Assembly: GCA_963815285.1 (NCBI GenBank)
Contig: CAWFGB010000004.1
Span: 434,001-498,000, forward strand
DNA from: JACCSI01 sp963815285
GTDB taxonomy: Bacteria; Acidobacteriota; Vicinamibacteria; Vicinamibacterales; UBA2999
DNA length: 64,000 bases
Direction of reading: 5' to 3'
Below, in pieces: positions 25,917-34,323 of this stretch. Positions within the stretch are counted from its first letter, which is position 1; each line of letters begins with the position of its first letter. The translations under genes were made by a program, and so were the position numbers. The notes below the pieces were generated by a model. That model ran no database searches. It was not told where the DNA came from and was given only the letters and a program-made list of their open reading frames with translations.

Positions 25917-27879
25917 TTATAAGGAAGGAAGTCGAGCACGGCGCGCCGCTGAGAACTCGAGCATCTGCCCCATGAGATCGCAGGGGTACGAGACGGCGAC
26001 GTCTGTAATGGCGCCGCCCGCATCGTGCACCGGCTGTAGCCTGGGCATGACGAACCCGGTATACGAGGGCAGCTTCAGCCGATCGGTGCGCGCCACAATC
26101 TCGTCGCGCAAGCCGGCGTCGAAGTGGACGCCGTAGGTTTCGAACAGGGTCTTGGCTGCTCTGTAATCACCCTCCGACTTGATGCGTTGCACCTCCGCCA
26201 AAAGCCGGCCCACGCCCTCTCGAAATGCCTCCACATCGGCGACCACGTAGTACGTCTTATCCTCCCGGCGTCGCACGTCGATTGACCTGGTGTGGGCCAT
26301 CAGCCAGTGGACAATCGCCTGGCGGTTGCGCATGTGATCTTCTTCGAGCTGGGTCCCCTCACGCACGCGCCGCAGCTGCACGAGCGCATTGCGTGCGTAG
26401 GCCTCATATTCGGCACGCACGATCTCGGCCTGATGCTCCGCGGGCACGAGTTCCAGGGAGGCGAGCTGCGGATCGGCCACGAAATACAAGGCGACGAGAT
26501 CGGCCCGCGATTCTTCGAGAGTCGAGTACCTGCTCTTTCAACAGCTCCTGCGGCTGAGCCGTGACGCCGGCGGCCATGCGGCCGGATCCGTGCCCCAGCA
26601 CTTCGTGAATCTCGGTCGTCAATTCCCCCGCGAACGCACCCCACTGCTTGGCGCGCGCGATCTCGGCGTCGTCCCACGAGAACTCGTAGCGGAAGCTCTC
26701 GAGCGTTGACTGTTCGTAGGCTTCGAGCACGTTCGACAGCGACACGCTCTTGCTGCCGTACTGCTCCCGGATGCGCTGGTCGTTGGGCAGATTCACGCCA
26801 ACCGGCGTGATTGGCCCCGAGTCGCCGGTCTCGAAGATGACCTCTATGGCGCGCGCGGAGACGCCCTGCACGTGCGGCTTGCGGAACCGCGGGTCGATCG
26901 GCAGCCGGTCTTCGAACCACTGTGCGTTAGCCGCCAGGCGGTGAATCTTCTCCGTCTTCTCGTGGTGCGCGTAGTAGACGACGCCCTCCCACGAGCCCTT
27001 CATCCCGCGCGCGTCCATGTAGACTTCGATGAACCCGTTCATCGTGTCCACCACCGAGTCCAGGTTCTGGACCCAGGCGATGTCGAAGGCCTCGCGGTCC
27101 GCCTCCTCGCCCGTCTCGTACCACCGGATCAACCCGCGCAGGGCCGCAGCGAGCGAGGGCGTCGCATACGGCAGTGCGTCCTCGAGGTGCCGGACAACCT
27201 CTCTCAACTCGGCGTCGTACATCCCGCCCAGGCGGTAGACCTGCTCCACGACGCGCCCATCCTCCTTGACGACGCGCGAGTTGAGCGGGTAGCGCTCCAC
27301 CACGCCCTCGAGGTCCGACATCCGCACGCTGACATACAGGTTGTTGGCGCTGGCTTCGAGAATGTCCCGGCCTTCTCCAGGCGTCTTGCACGTCACCATC
27401 GGCTCAAACGACGGGTCAAGGAACATCGGCGCGTAGCGCGCGACCAACTCACGCACCGTCTCACCCGGGCGCAGGCGGAACCGCGCACCGTTGGCTGCGG
27501 CGACTTCTGCGGCGTCCGCCAACGCACTTTCGGTGAGCGCGAGCACGAACTTGCGCGCCGTAAGGTTGTTGTACCCGCCCGTGTTGATCCAGAAGAGCTT
27601 GGTGTAGCGGATGATCTCTTCACGAATCGCGTCGGCCACACCGTCGGAATGCGTGAGAATCTCCTCGAGAATGTCGCGCATCGCCAGGTTGTGGCGATAG
27701 CGTTGGTCGTAATAGATATCCCGGCCGGCCAGGGCGGCCTGATAGAGATGCCAGACGAGGATACGGTCGTTCTTCGACAGCTCGGCGAACCCATCCGCAT
27801 AGAGCTGAACAACGGCGGCATCGTCTATCTGCTCGAGACGGAAGGGACGATCGGTGGTCAGTGCGGCTGGAGACGACAT
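25917..27879 (-). CDS. dipeptidyl peptidase III (M49), frameshifted
   Basis: M49 zinc peptidases remove dipeptides from the N-terminus of oligopeptides. ATG at 27879 (MSSPAALTTD) is one base into the stop of the upstream gene. The zinc motif HExxGH is present as HEVLGHGSGRMAAG. The frame breaks shortly after it, at Leu-Leu-Lys-Glu-Gln. Removing one G of CAGGTACT (forward 26529/26530) restores YSTLEESRADLVALYFVADP, which includes the downstream zinc-ligand Glu (EESRADLVAL), and the frame then runs to 25917. The corrected product has about 653 residues. The family call is firm; the lesion is probably a sequence error because both sides are well conserved. Confidence 0.88.
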
Positions 27880-29264
27880 CACAGGTTTACCTCGACGCTT
27901 TCGCCGTGTTGGGGAGCGTGGACCGCCCACCCTAACGACGATTCGATGCGGGCCTTCAGTGCCTCCTGCGGCGCCGGCTCGCCGTGCACGAGAAACGTCT
28001 GCCGCGGCGGGGTGGTGAACGTGCCGAGCCAGCGCAGGATCTCGTTGGAATCCGCATGGGCGGACATGCTGTCGATGCGGCAGACGCGCGCGGCGACGGG
28101 AATGATGGTTCCGTGCATCTTGACGGACTTGACACCGTCAACAAGCGCACGTCCGCGTGTGCCGGCCGCCTGGAACCCGACGAACAGCACCGTGTTCTTC
28201 GGGTCGGGCAGACAGGAGGCAAGGTGATGCAACACGCGGCCGCCGGTGGCCATCCCGCTGGCGGAGATCACGATGGCGGGGTGATCCGACTGCGTCACGG
28301 CCTTCGATTCCTTGGGCGTGGCGACGGCGCGATACCGCTTCGGGCTGAACGCGCTGATAGTCCCGTCCCCGCCGCGCACGTCGTTATCCAGTTCGTGTTC
28401 GTGGTCGGCGTAGAACTGAAGCGCGCTGATCGCCATCGGGCTGTCAAGGTAGACCGGCAGCGGCGTGATGCGCCCGGCATCTTCGAGCCGCTTGATCCAG
28501 TAGAGCACTTCTTCGGCGCGGCCGATGGCAAATGACGGGATGATCAGCCGTCCGCCGCGCTGACGGACCCCCTCGATGATCTCGGCCAGCAGCGTCTCGT
28601 CGTCGGCATCTGGGTGGACGCGGTCGCCGTAGGTGGACTCGAGCAGCAGCGTCTCGGCCTCGGGGGCGTCGCTGGGATCGGGCAGGACCGGCCGTCCGTA
28701 GCGCCCCAGGTCGCCCCCGAACAGGATGCGGTGCCCGTGGCGCCTTCGGGAAAGGCGAATGAACGCAGAGCCGAGCAGATGACCAGCGTTGGTGTACTCC
28801 GCGTGAAGGCCGTCACCCAGGTCGAGTGGCAAGTCGAAGTCGATGACCTCGAGCCGCCTGAGCGCGGCTTCGGCATCGGCAACGGTGAAGAGCGGTTCCG
28901 CCGGCTGATGGCGGGAGAACCCGCGCTTGTTGGCGAGCCGCGCGTCCTCTTCCTGCAGATACGCGGCATCCGGGAGCACCAGCGAACAGAGCGCCGCAGT
29001 GCCGGCCGTACAGTAGATGGGCCCTCTGAATCCTCCAGCCACCAGGCGCGGCAGCAGCCCCGAATGGTCGATGTGCGCATGAGTGAGCAACACAGCCGCA
29101 ATCGTGGCCGGGTCCACCGGAAACGCCGCCCAGTTGCGGCGGCGGAGTTCGCGCAGGCCCTGGAACTGGCCACAATCGATGAGGAACCGCCGGTTATCTA
29201 CTTCGAGGAGGTACTTCGAACCGGTCACTGTGCGAGCAGCGCCAAGAAAGGTGAGCGTGGCCAT
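27879..29264 (-). CDS. MBL-fold beta-CASP ribonuclease-type hydrolase
   Basis: 461 residues from ATG at 29264 (MATLTFLGAARTVTGSKYLL). The metallo-beta-lactamase motif is LLTHAHIDHSGLLPRLV, with further metal ligands in NAGHLLGSAF and FGGDLGRYGRPVLPDP. The beta-CASP motifs are LLLESTYGDR, IIPSFAIGRAEEVLYWI and VISASGMATGGRVLHHL, with MSAHAD and FLVHGEP at the end. Relatives are CPSF-like RNA exonucleases or endonucleases. It is coupled to the DPP III gene by TGATG. Confidence 0.92.
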   Translation of the reverse strand: MATLTFLGAARTVTGSKYLLEVDNRRFLIDCGQFQGLRELRRRNWAAFPVDPATIAAVLLTHAHIDHSGLLPRLVAGGFRGPIYCTAGTAALCSLVLPDAAYLQEEDARLANKRGFSRHQPAEPLFTVADAEAALRRLEVIDFDLPLDLGDGLHAEYTNAGHLLGSAFIRLSRRRHGHRILFGGDLGRYGRPVLPDPSDAPEAETLLLESTYGDRVHPDADDETLLAEIIEGVRQRGGRLIIPSFAIGRAEEVLYWIKRLEDAGRITPLPVYLDSPMAISALQFYADHEHELDNDVRGGDGTISAFSPKRYRAVATPKESKAVTQSDHPAIVISASGMATGGRVLHHLASCLPDPKNTVLFVGFQAAGTRGRALVDGVKSVKMHGTIIPVAARVCRIDSMSAHADSNEILRWLGTFTTPPRQTFLVHGEPAPQEALKARIESSLGWAVHAPQHGESVEVNL

Positions 29265-29291
29265 CCTTCTGCACTCTACTAAAATCTCGAG

Positions 29292-30268
29292 ATGCGCCGA
29301 TGGCTCTTTCTCGTCGCGTTCGTGTTCAGCGTCACGCCGCTCGCCGCTTAAACGCGTCCGCTGACGCTTGACGACCTCTACGACCCGCAGCGTCGCATCG
29401 ACTTCTCGGGGGGCGTGCCTTCGGGCATGACGTGGCTGTCCGACACGCACTACGCCTGGCCGCGAATGGGACATTCGCGCTTTCCACGGCGTTGACGAGC
29501 CCGGCGGCTGGAGGTACTTCTCCGCGTCTGAACGGAGCCACATCGGCGTGGATGTGTATCGTGCGCGTCCCGATGGCACGGGTACGACGAGGCTGTCATC
29601 TCGCGCCGGCACACACCGCGCCAGCTTCAGTCCCTGGCTGTCCGTCTTCATCGATTCCTGGAGCGACATTCACACGCCGCCACAGGTACGGCTGCACAAG
29701 GCAGACGGCGGAGAAGTGCGCGTGCTCCACGAGAGCCGCATCCCGCAGCTCGCGAGCTTCGCGCTGTCGAAGCCCGAGCTGCTGCAAGTGCCGACGCGCG
29801 ACGGCTTCGTCATGGAGGCGATGCTGATCCGCCCGGCGACCTTCGACCAGCGCGCAAGTATCCTGACATGCAGTTCACCTATGGTGGCCCGGGAGCCTCG
29901 TCAGAGCGGGATGCGTTGGGCGGCACGACGGCAATGTTTTGCCAGCTCTCTCGCGCAGAACGGTATCGCCGTCTGGATCTGTGACAACCGGCCGCGAAGA
30001 ACCTGCACGGCGCGCCGCTGCTCATCCATGGCTGATTGACGAAAACGTCCACGCCCAGAACACGCTGAAGCTCAGCTACGAGCTGCAGAGGGCCGGCAAG
30101 CCGTTCCGGCTGATGATGTACGAAAAGTCCAGACATGGCCTGACAGATCCGGCCCTGGTGAAGCACATGCGGCAGATGATGTTCGATTTCACGCTGGAGA
30201 TGCTGGGCGGCGCGAAAAACGGCCCGAATAACACACCCTGCGCTGATGCTCTGGTTCTTTCGCTGTGA
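29292..30268 (+). pseudogene. decayed S9 family (dipeptidyl-peptidase IV-like) peptidase
   Basis: Recognisable fragments are in family order but in several frames: a signal peptide from ATG at 29292 (RRWLFLVAFVFSVTPLAA, then a stop), LDDLYDPQRRIDFSGGVP, HGVDEPGGWRYFSASERSHI, the propeller end ALSKPELLQVPTRDGFVMEA, YPDMQFTYGGPGAS, NGIAVWICDN, and the C-terminal Asp and His regions (NVHAQNTLKLSYELQRAGKP; YEKSRHGL). Roughly 300 residues are missing before the HGVDEPGG block. About 100 residues are missing between ICDN and the Asp region, including the Gly-x-Ser-x-Gly nucleophile. Several indels and stops remain, so this is a true pseudogene rather than a single read error. Confidence 0.85.
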
Positions 30269-30295
30269 GCTCGGTGTCTCTGTGGCCTGTCCCGA

Positions 30296-30553
30296 TCAGA
30301 GGTATGCCAGCATCGCCGCGATGGCGCGCCCAAGCGTGAAGAGCAACGTCCGGGCGACGGGGAGAGCTGACCCGCTGTCAGCGACCTCGCCCGCCAGCAC
30401 GGGATCCGTGAGAAGCAGCCACAGCGAGACGGTGGCGACCGGCGCCCCCGCGATGGCGCCAAGAGCGACGACGTTGAACATCGTGCGCCTCAAACGCTCA
30501 CTCGCGCGAGACCGGCGGTCAAAACCGTCCAGGGATGGGTGTGGGGTTGCCAT
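30296..30553 (-). CDS. small two-helix membrane protein
   Basis: 85 residues. A basic N-terminus with RRSRASERLRRT precedes two hydrophobic helices (FNVVALGAIAGAPVATVSLW; ARTLLFTLGRAIAAMLAYL) separated by a short acidic loop. Composition and topology look genuine, and GAGAAG upstream of the ATG may act as ribosome site. It lies convergent to the S9 pseudogene. Family unknown. The 134 bases upstream, to 30687, hold no gene I can see. Confidence 0.5.
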   Translation of the reverse strand: MATPHPSLDGFDRRSRASERLRRTMFNVVALGAIAGAPVATVSLWLLLTDPVLAGEVADSGSALPVARTLLFTLGRAIAAMLAYL

Positions 30554-30687
30554 GGCTGCTTCTCATCGCCTGTATTAGCGAGGACTGTACCAACCCGATG
30601 TAACAGGGGTAAGTCCTTCTAATCACCTTGGTTAGACGCAGCCACCCGGGAAAGGGTTGGCACCGGAAAATGTCCGTTCGTGGGACG

Positions 30688-31173
30688 TTACTCTACGGCC
30701 TCGAACACCCCGGTTTGGCGGTTCTTGCGGACCCTATTCCATGGGAATGCCATGCCGTTCATCGCCAGATACACGCTGGGCGGAAGCGCCTGGGCGAACG
30801 AGAGCGCGCTGCCGAGGTTGAAGAGCCCGTCGGAGCTGCCAAACGCGTACGGCACCATCGCGCCGGTGAGGACTACCGTCTTGCCGGGCACCTCTTGCGC
30901 CAGCGTCGCAGCCGTTTCCACCATCGTGTCCGTGCCGTGCGTGACGACGATGCGTGTCTCGTCGCAACGGAGACACGCGGCGGCAATGCGAGCGCGGTCG
31001 TCGTCGCGCATCTCGAGGCTGTCGACCATCATGAGCGTCTCGACCGTCACCGCGACACGAGACCGCCCGAGTCGGAGCATCTCGGACACATGACTGTCCT
31101 TGAAGAACAGACGCCCGGTGATCTCGTCGTAACGCTTGTCGAACGTCCCGCCACACACCAGGATGCGAATCAT
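30688..31173 (-). CDS. asparaginase N-terminal-domain protein
   Basis: 161 residues from ATG at 31173 (MIRILVCGGTFDKRYDEITG). It matches the N-terminal catalytic domain of the asparaginase/glutaminase family: the glycine-Thr loop (VCGGTFDK), VVTHGTDTMVETA with the second catalytic Thr-Asp pair, and TGAMVPYAFGSSDG with a distant Lys/Arg site. It stops before the C-terminal domain of classical enzymes, so it is one of the short asparaginase-domain proteins. Hydrolysis of asparagine-like amides is inferred from the motifs only. Confidence 0.82.
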   Translation of the reverse strand: MIRILVCGGTFDKRYDEITGRLFFKDSHVSEMLRLGRSRVAVTVETLMMVDSLEMRDDDRARIAAACLRCDETRIVVTHGTDTMVETAATLAQEVPGKTVVLTGAMVPYAFGSSDGLFNLGSALSFAQALPPSVYLAMNGMAFPWNRVRKNRQTGVFEAVE

Positions 31174-31200
31174 AGGTAAACGTGCTAAGACTTGACGGCT

Positions 31201-31494
31201 ATGTATGCCATGGTCATTGTCCGCTATCGCCAGCCGGTTGAAGAAGTCGTGAAGATGCAGGAGCCGCACCGCGCCTATCTGCGGCAGCTGAAGGCCGACG
31301 GCCTGCTCATCGCCGCTGGTCCGCAAGACCCGCGTTTCGGCGGCATGTTCCTGTTGCGTGTGCCCGACGACAATCCGCGGGCGGCGCTCGACGACATCCG
31401 CGATCGCGACCCGTACTACACCGCTGGTCTTGCCCAGTACCAGCTAATTCCGTGGAACGTGACCATCGGGAAAGAAGACCTCGACAAGCTGTAA
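31201..31494 (+). CDS. YCII-related protein
   Basis: 97 residues from ATG at 31201; a TTG three codons earlier is possible. The ferredoxin-like YCII fold is suggested by AMVIVRYRQPVEEV at the start, MQEPHRAYLRQLKADGLLIA with the conserved His, GPQDPRFGGMFLL, and DDIRDRDPYYTAGLAQYQLI with Asp-Pro. YCII proteins are small enzymes or binding proteins, some with lactone-isomerase activity; no partner is evident. It is divergent from the asparaginase-like gene and convergent with the nitrilase gene. Confidence 0.75.
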   Translation: MYAMVIVRYRQPVEEVVKMQEPHRAYLRQLKADGLLIAAGPQDPRFGGMFLLRVPDDNPRAALDDIRDRDPYYTAGLAQYQLIPWNVTIGKEDLDKL

Positions 31495-31499
31495 ACCCG

Positions 31500-31551
31500 A
31501 TGTCTCGTGTCCTTCCTGCCGTTCGTGCCTCTCGTGTTCGTGCTACTCGTA
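31500..31551. repeat. CACGAA-type dispersed repeat words, second copy
   Basis: In the 48-base gap between convergent YCII and nitrilase genes, the complementary strand reads as degenerate units of CACGAACGG and CACGAGAGG. It resembles the copy at 6049-6075. The right end overlaps the last codons of the nitrilase gene. Confidence 0.4.
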
Positions 31552-32370
31552 AGGTAGGCGCGTGCGCTTTACCCGCCGCCACCCCTCCGCGTAGAGGTCC
31601 GCGCGAGTCGCCAGGTAGCCCGGATAACGGTCGCGGGCCCGTGACACCACGGCGCGATCGAGCCGAACGATCGTCATCGTGTCTGTGGTCTCGGCGATGA
31701 CCTCGCCGGTCGGCGCGACGGCAAATGACGGCCCGCCCAGCTGCACCCCCTGTTCTTCGCGCGGCCGGTTGACCGACAGCACGTACGCGCCGCTGGTCAC
31801 GGCATTGGCGATGAAGATGGTCCGCCAGCGGTCGAACGTGGCGGCCTCAGTGGCCCGGGGATTGAGGATGACCTCGGCGCCCATCGCACCCAGCAAGTGG
31901 CAGCCTTCCGGACGATTCATATCCGAGCAAATCTGCAGGCCGGCACGCATCCCGAATGCGTCGAGCACCGGCGCCAAGGCATCGCCCGGCTCGTAGTGCC
32001 GCGTCTCCCAGAACCCCTCCTCTTCCGGCAGGTGCACCTTGCGGTAGGACAGCAGGTGCCTCCCGGCGCGATCGAACACGAGCGCGGTGTTGTGACGCCG
32101 CCGCGTCTGATCGTCCCGGACGATGGCGCCACCCACCACGGCAATGCCGACATCACGCGCGGCCGCGCCCAGAATCTGATGGCGCGGGCCCTCGACAGGC
32201 TCGGCGTCGTCGTCGCGCGGGATCTCGGTGGCGGGTGACCACGGGTTGAGCGGCAACTCCGGAAGCAGCACGAGCTCGGCACCGCGGGCCCTGGCATCGA
32301 TCAAACGGCTCGCTAGCCGCGCCGGGCCGTCCGCGTCGTAGAACACGTCGCTCACCAGGGCGACAATCAC
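31543..32370 (-). CDS. carbon-nitrogen hydrolase (nitrilase superfamily)
   Basis: 275 residues. The catalytic triad is visible: Glu in LVLLPELPLNPW, Lys in YRKVHLPEEEGFWE, and Cys in GLQICSDMNRPEG. Amide or nitrile hydrolysis is expected; the substrate is unknown. GTG at 32370 overlaps the stop of a tiny upstream membrane-peptide gene (GTGA), with GGAAGAAC upstream. This makes it the likely start although the frame is open for 13 more codons. Confidence 0.87.
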   Translation of the reverse strand: MIVALVSDVFYDADGPARLASRLIDARARGAELVLLPELPLNPWSPATEIPRDDDAEPVEGPRHQILGAAARDVGIAVVGGAIVRDDQTRRRHNTALVFDRAGRHLLSYRKVHLPEEEGFWETRHYEPGDALAPVLDAFGMRAGLQICSDMNRPEGCHLLGAMGAEVILNPRATEAATFDRWRTIFIANAVTSGAYVLSVNRPREEQGVQLGGPSFAVAPTGEVIAETTDTMTIVRLDRAVVSRARDRYPGYLATRADLYAEGWRRVKRTRLPYE

Positions 32371-32465
32371 TTGTTCTTCCTCTGGCGTAGCGCCTCGCCG
32401 AGTGCCCACGAGATCACCATCACGGCGAGCACGAGAACGAGAACGGCCAAAATGGGGCGGGACAT
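32367..32465 (-). CDS. 32-residue single-pass membrane peptide
   Basis: ATG at 32465 starts MSRPILAVLVLVLAVMVISW, one hydrophobic helix, followed by a basic tail ending in Arg-Gln-Arg-Lys-Asn-Lys and TGA at 32367-32369. The stop is translationally coupled to the nitrilase GTG. It lies between the symporter and the nitrilase on the same strand. No family is recognised. Confidence 0.5.
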   Translation of the reverse strand: MSRPILAVLVLVLAVMVISWALGEALRQRKNK

Positions 32466-32484
32466 ATCAGGTGCCTGATGGTGC

Positions 32485-34188
32485 CTAAGGTGCGTGGCCG
32501 CTCTTCGATGCAGGAATTAGAGTCGAGACGACCACGCCCACGACATACACGGTCACGGCCCCGACGATGTTCAGCCAGAGAAACTCGATCGGCGTGAAGG
32601 CGCTGACATAGCCCACGGCGGCCATGCCGGCCAGCAGACCGACGAATGCGCCGTGGCCATTGGCTCGCTTCGAGGCGATCGCGAGAATGAAGACTCCGAG
32701 GATGGAGCCGTAAAAGAACGACCCAAACCGGTTGACCACTTCAATCAGAGACCCGAGTTCGACTGCGTAGATCGCCACCACCGACGCGAACATTCCCCAG
32801 AACGCGGTCGCGCCGCGAGACACCATCAGGAAGTGATGGTCGTCAGCCACAGGGCGGATCCAGCGGCGATAAAAGTCGATCACGGTCGCCGTCGACAGTG
32901 CCGCGAGCTCCGCGGACACCGTAGACATCGCCGCGGCAAGAATCGCGGCGAGAATCACCCCGACAAACCCGATCGGCAGATGCGTGGTGACCCAGGTCGG
33001 GAATACATAATTGACGTCGTTGTACGACTGATCCCCGGACACTTCCTTGATCAGCGTCACGGCCCGCCCGCGGATGCTCCGCACGGCGTCGTTCGAAGTG
33101 CGAAACTCTGCCTCGGCGGATCCCATCGTCGTGCCATCGACGCCGCGCTTTGCGGACGCCAGCTGCGCGGCGGCATCGCGACGCTCGGCGATCGCCTGGT
33201 TGAACTGTTGCTCGAGCGCCTGGTATTCGCCGGCCCGCGCGCTTTCGCGTACCGCACGGTCGTGCACAGGGTTGAAGAGCATCGGCGGCGGCGTGAAGAT
33301 GTAGAACACGAACATCAGCACGCCGATGAGCAGCACCAGCACCTGGAGCGGAATCTTCCAGTAGCCGCTCATGAACAGCGACACCCGCGCCTCGTCGACC
33401 GACCGCGCGGTCAGGTAGCGCTGCACCTGGCTCTGATCGGTGCCGAAGTACGATAGGAACAGGAACAGCGCGGCGATCGTGCCTGACCAGAACGTGTAGC
33501 GATCGGTCAGATCGAACCGGAAATCGAAGGTCTGGAGATGGCCGATCGAGCCGGCGATGTTGAGCGCACCGATCACGCCGACTTCGGGCGGCAAGTTGAT
33601 CACCAGAATCGCCAGCGCTGCGAACAAGCCAAAGACGATCAGGAACATCTGCTTGACGTCAGTCCACGTGACGGCTTGAACGCCGCCGAAAATCGTGTAA
33701 ACCGCGGTGGGCAGGCCGATGAGCAGGCACGTAATGGTGACGTTGAAGCCGAGAATGATCGACAACACGACCGCTGGCGCTGAGATGACCGCGCCGCAGG
33801 CCATGGCACGGGAAATCAGGAACAGCAGTGCGGTAAACGTCCGGGTCTTGGCGTCGAATCGGCGCTCGAGGTACTCATAGGCCGTGAACACGCGGGCGTT
33901 GTGGAAAAACGGCACCAGCGTCACCGACAGGATCACCATCGCGAGCGGCAGCGCGTAATAGAACTGGATGAAGCGCATGCCCTCGGCATAGCCCTGACCA
34001 GTGGTTCCGATCATCGTGATGGCCGATAGTTGGGTGGCCATCACCGACAAACCGACCGCCCACCACGGGATACTGCGGCTGGCGAGAAAGTAGCCTTCGA
34101 GCTCGTTCGCCTTCTTGGTCAGCCGAAGGCCATCGCCGACAATCCAGACGATGTAGGCGATGAGAATCGTCCAGTCAATCCAGTGCAT
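32485..34188 (-). CDS. sodium:solute symporter family transporter
   Basis: 567 residues, about 13 membrane helices. SSS family features are WWAVGLSVMATQLSAITMIG near residue 42, ARVFTAYEYLERRFD, VYTIFGGVQAVTWTDVKQMF, FLSYFGTDQSQVQRYLTARS and the late AAAMSTVSAELAALSTATVI. A soluble loop of about 90 residues between residues 305 and 395 is rich in Glu, Gln and Ala and may be coiled coil. It probably imports an organic solute with sodium. A 40-residue membrane protein gene lies 12 bases upstream on the same strand. Confidence 0.9.
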   Translation of the reverse strand: MHWIDWTILIAYIVWIVGDGLRLTKKANELEGYFLASRSIPWWAVGLSVMATQLSAITMIGTTGQGYAEGMRFIQFYYALPLAMVILSVTLVPFFHNARVFTAYEYLERRFDAKTRTFTALLFLISRAMACGAVISAPAVVLSIILGFNVTITCLLIGLPTAVYTIFGGVQAVTWTDVKQMFLIVFGLFAALAILVINLPPEVGVIGALNIAGSIGHLQTFDFRFDLTDRYTFWSGTIAALFLFLSYFGTDQSQVQRYLTARSVDEARVSLFMSGYWKIPLQVLVLLIGVLMFVFYIFTPPPMLFNPVHDRAVRESARAGEYQALEQQFNQAIAERRDAAAQLASAKRGVDGTTMGSAEAEFRTSNDAVRSIRGRAVTLIKEVSGDQSYNDVNYVFPTWVTTHLPIGFVGVILAAILAAAMSTVSAELAALSTATVIDFYRRWIRPVADDHHFLMVSRGATAFWGMFASVVAIYAVELGSLIEVVNRFGSFFYGSILGVFILAIASKRANGHGAFVGLLAGMAAVGYVSAFTPIEFLWLNIVGAVTVYVVGVVVSTLIPASKSGHAP

Positions 34189-34200
34189 GGTTGCGCTGGC

Positions 34201-34323
34201 TCAGCTGAAGTACTGCTGGAAGACGTACAACCCGAGCAGCGTGAGGACCCACACCGCGAGCAGGCGGATGTAATGCTTGCGCACATCGATGTTAGGAAGT
34301 TTGGTCTCCGGCGATGGATTCAT
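34201..34323 (-). CDS. 40-residue single-pass membrane protein, symporter partner candidate
   Basis: ATG at 34323 reads MNPSPETKLPNIDVRKHYIR and continues with one hydrophobic helix (LLAVWVLTLLGLYVFQQYF), stop at 34201. Its start overlaps the argH stop (ATGA), and it sits 12 bases upstream of the symporter. Small one-helix subunits next to transporters are known, for example in SSS and phosphate systems, so an accessory role is reasonable but not shown. Confidence 0.65.
   Translation of the reverse strand: MNPSPETKLPNIDVRKHYIRLLAVWVLTLLGLYVFQQYFS

Noticed and set aside
26872..28227. 451-codon plus-strand frame opposite DPP III and the beta-CASP gene
   Set aside because: Spans two real antisense genes and has no family signature.
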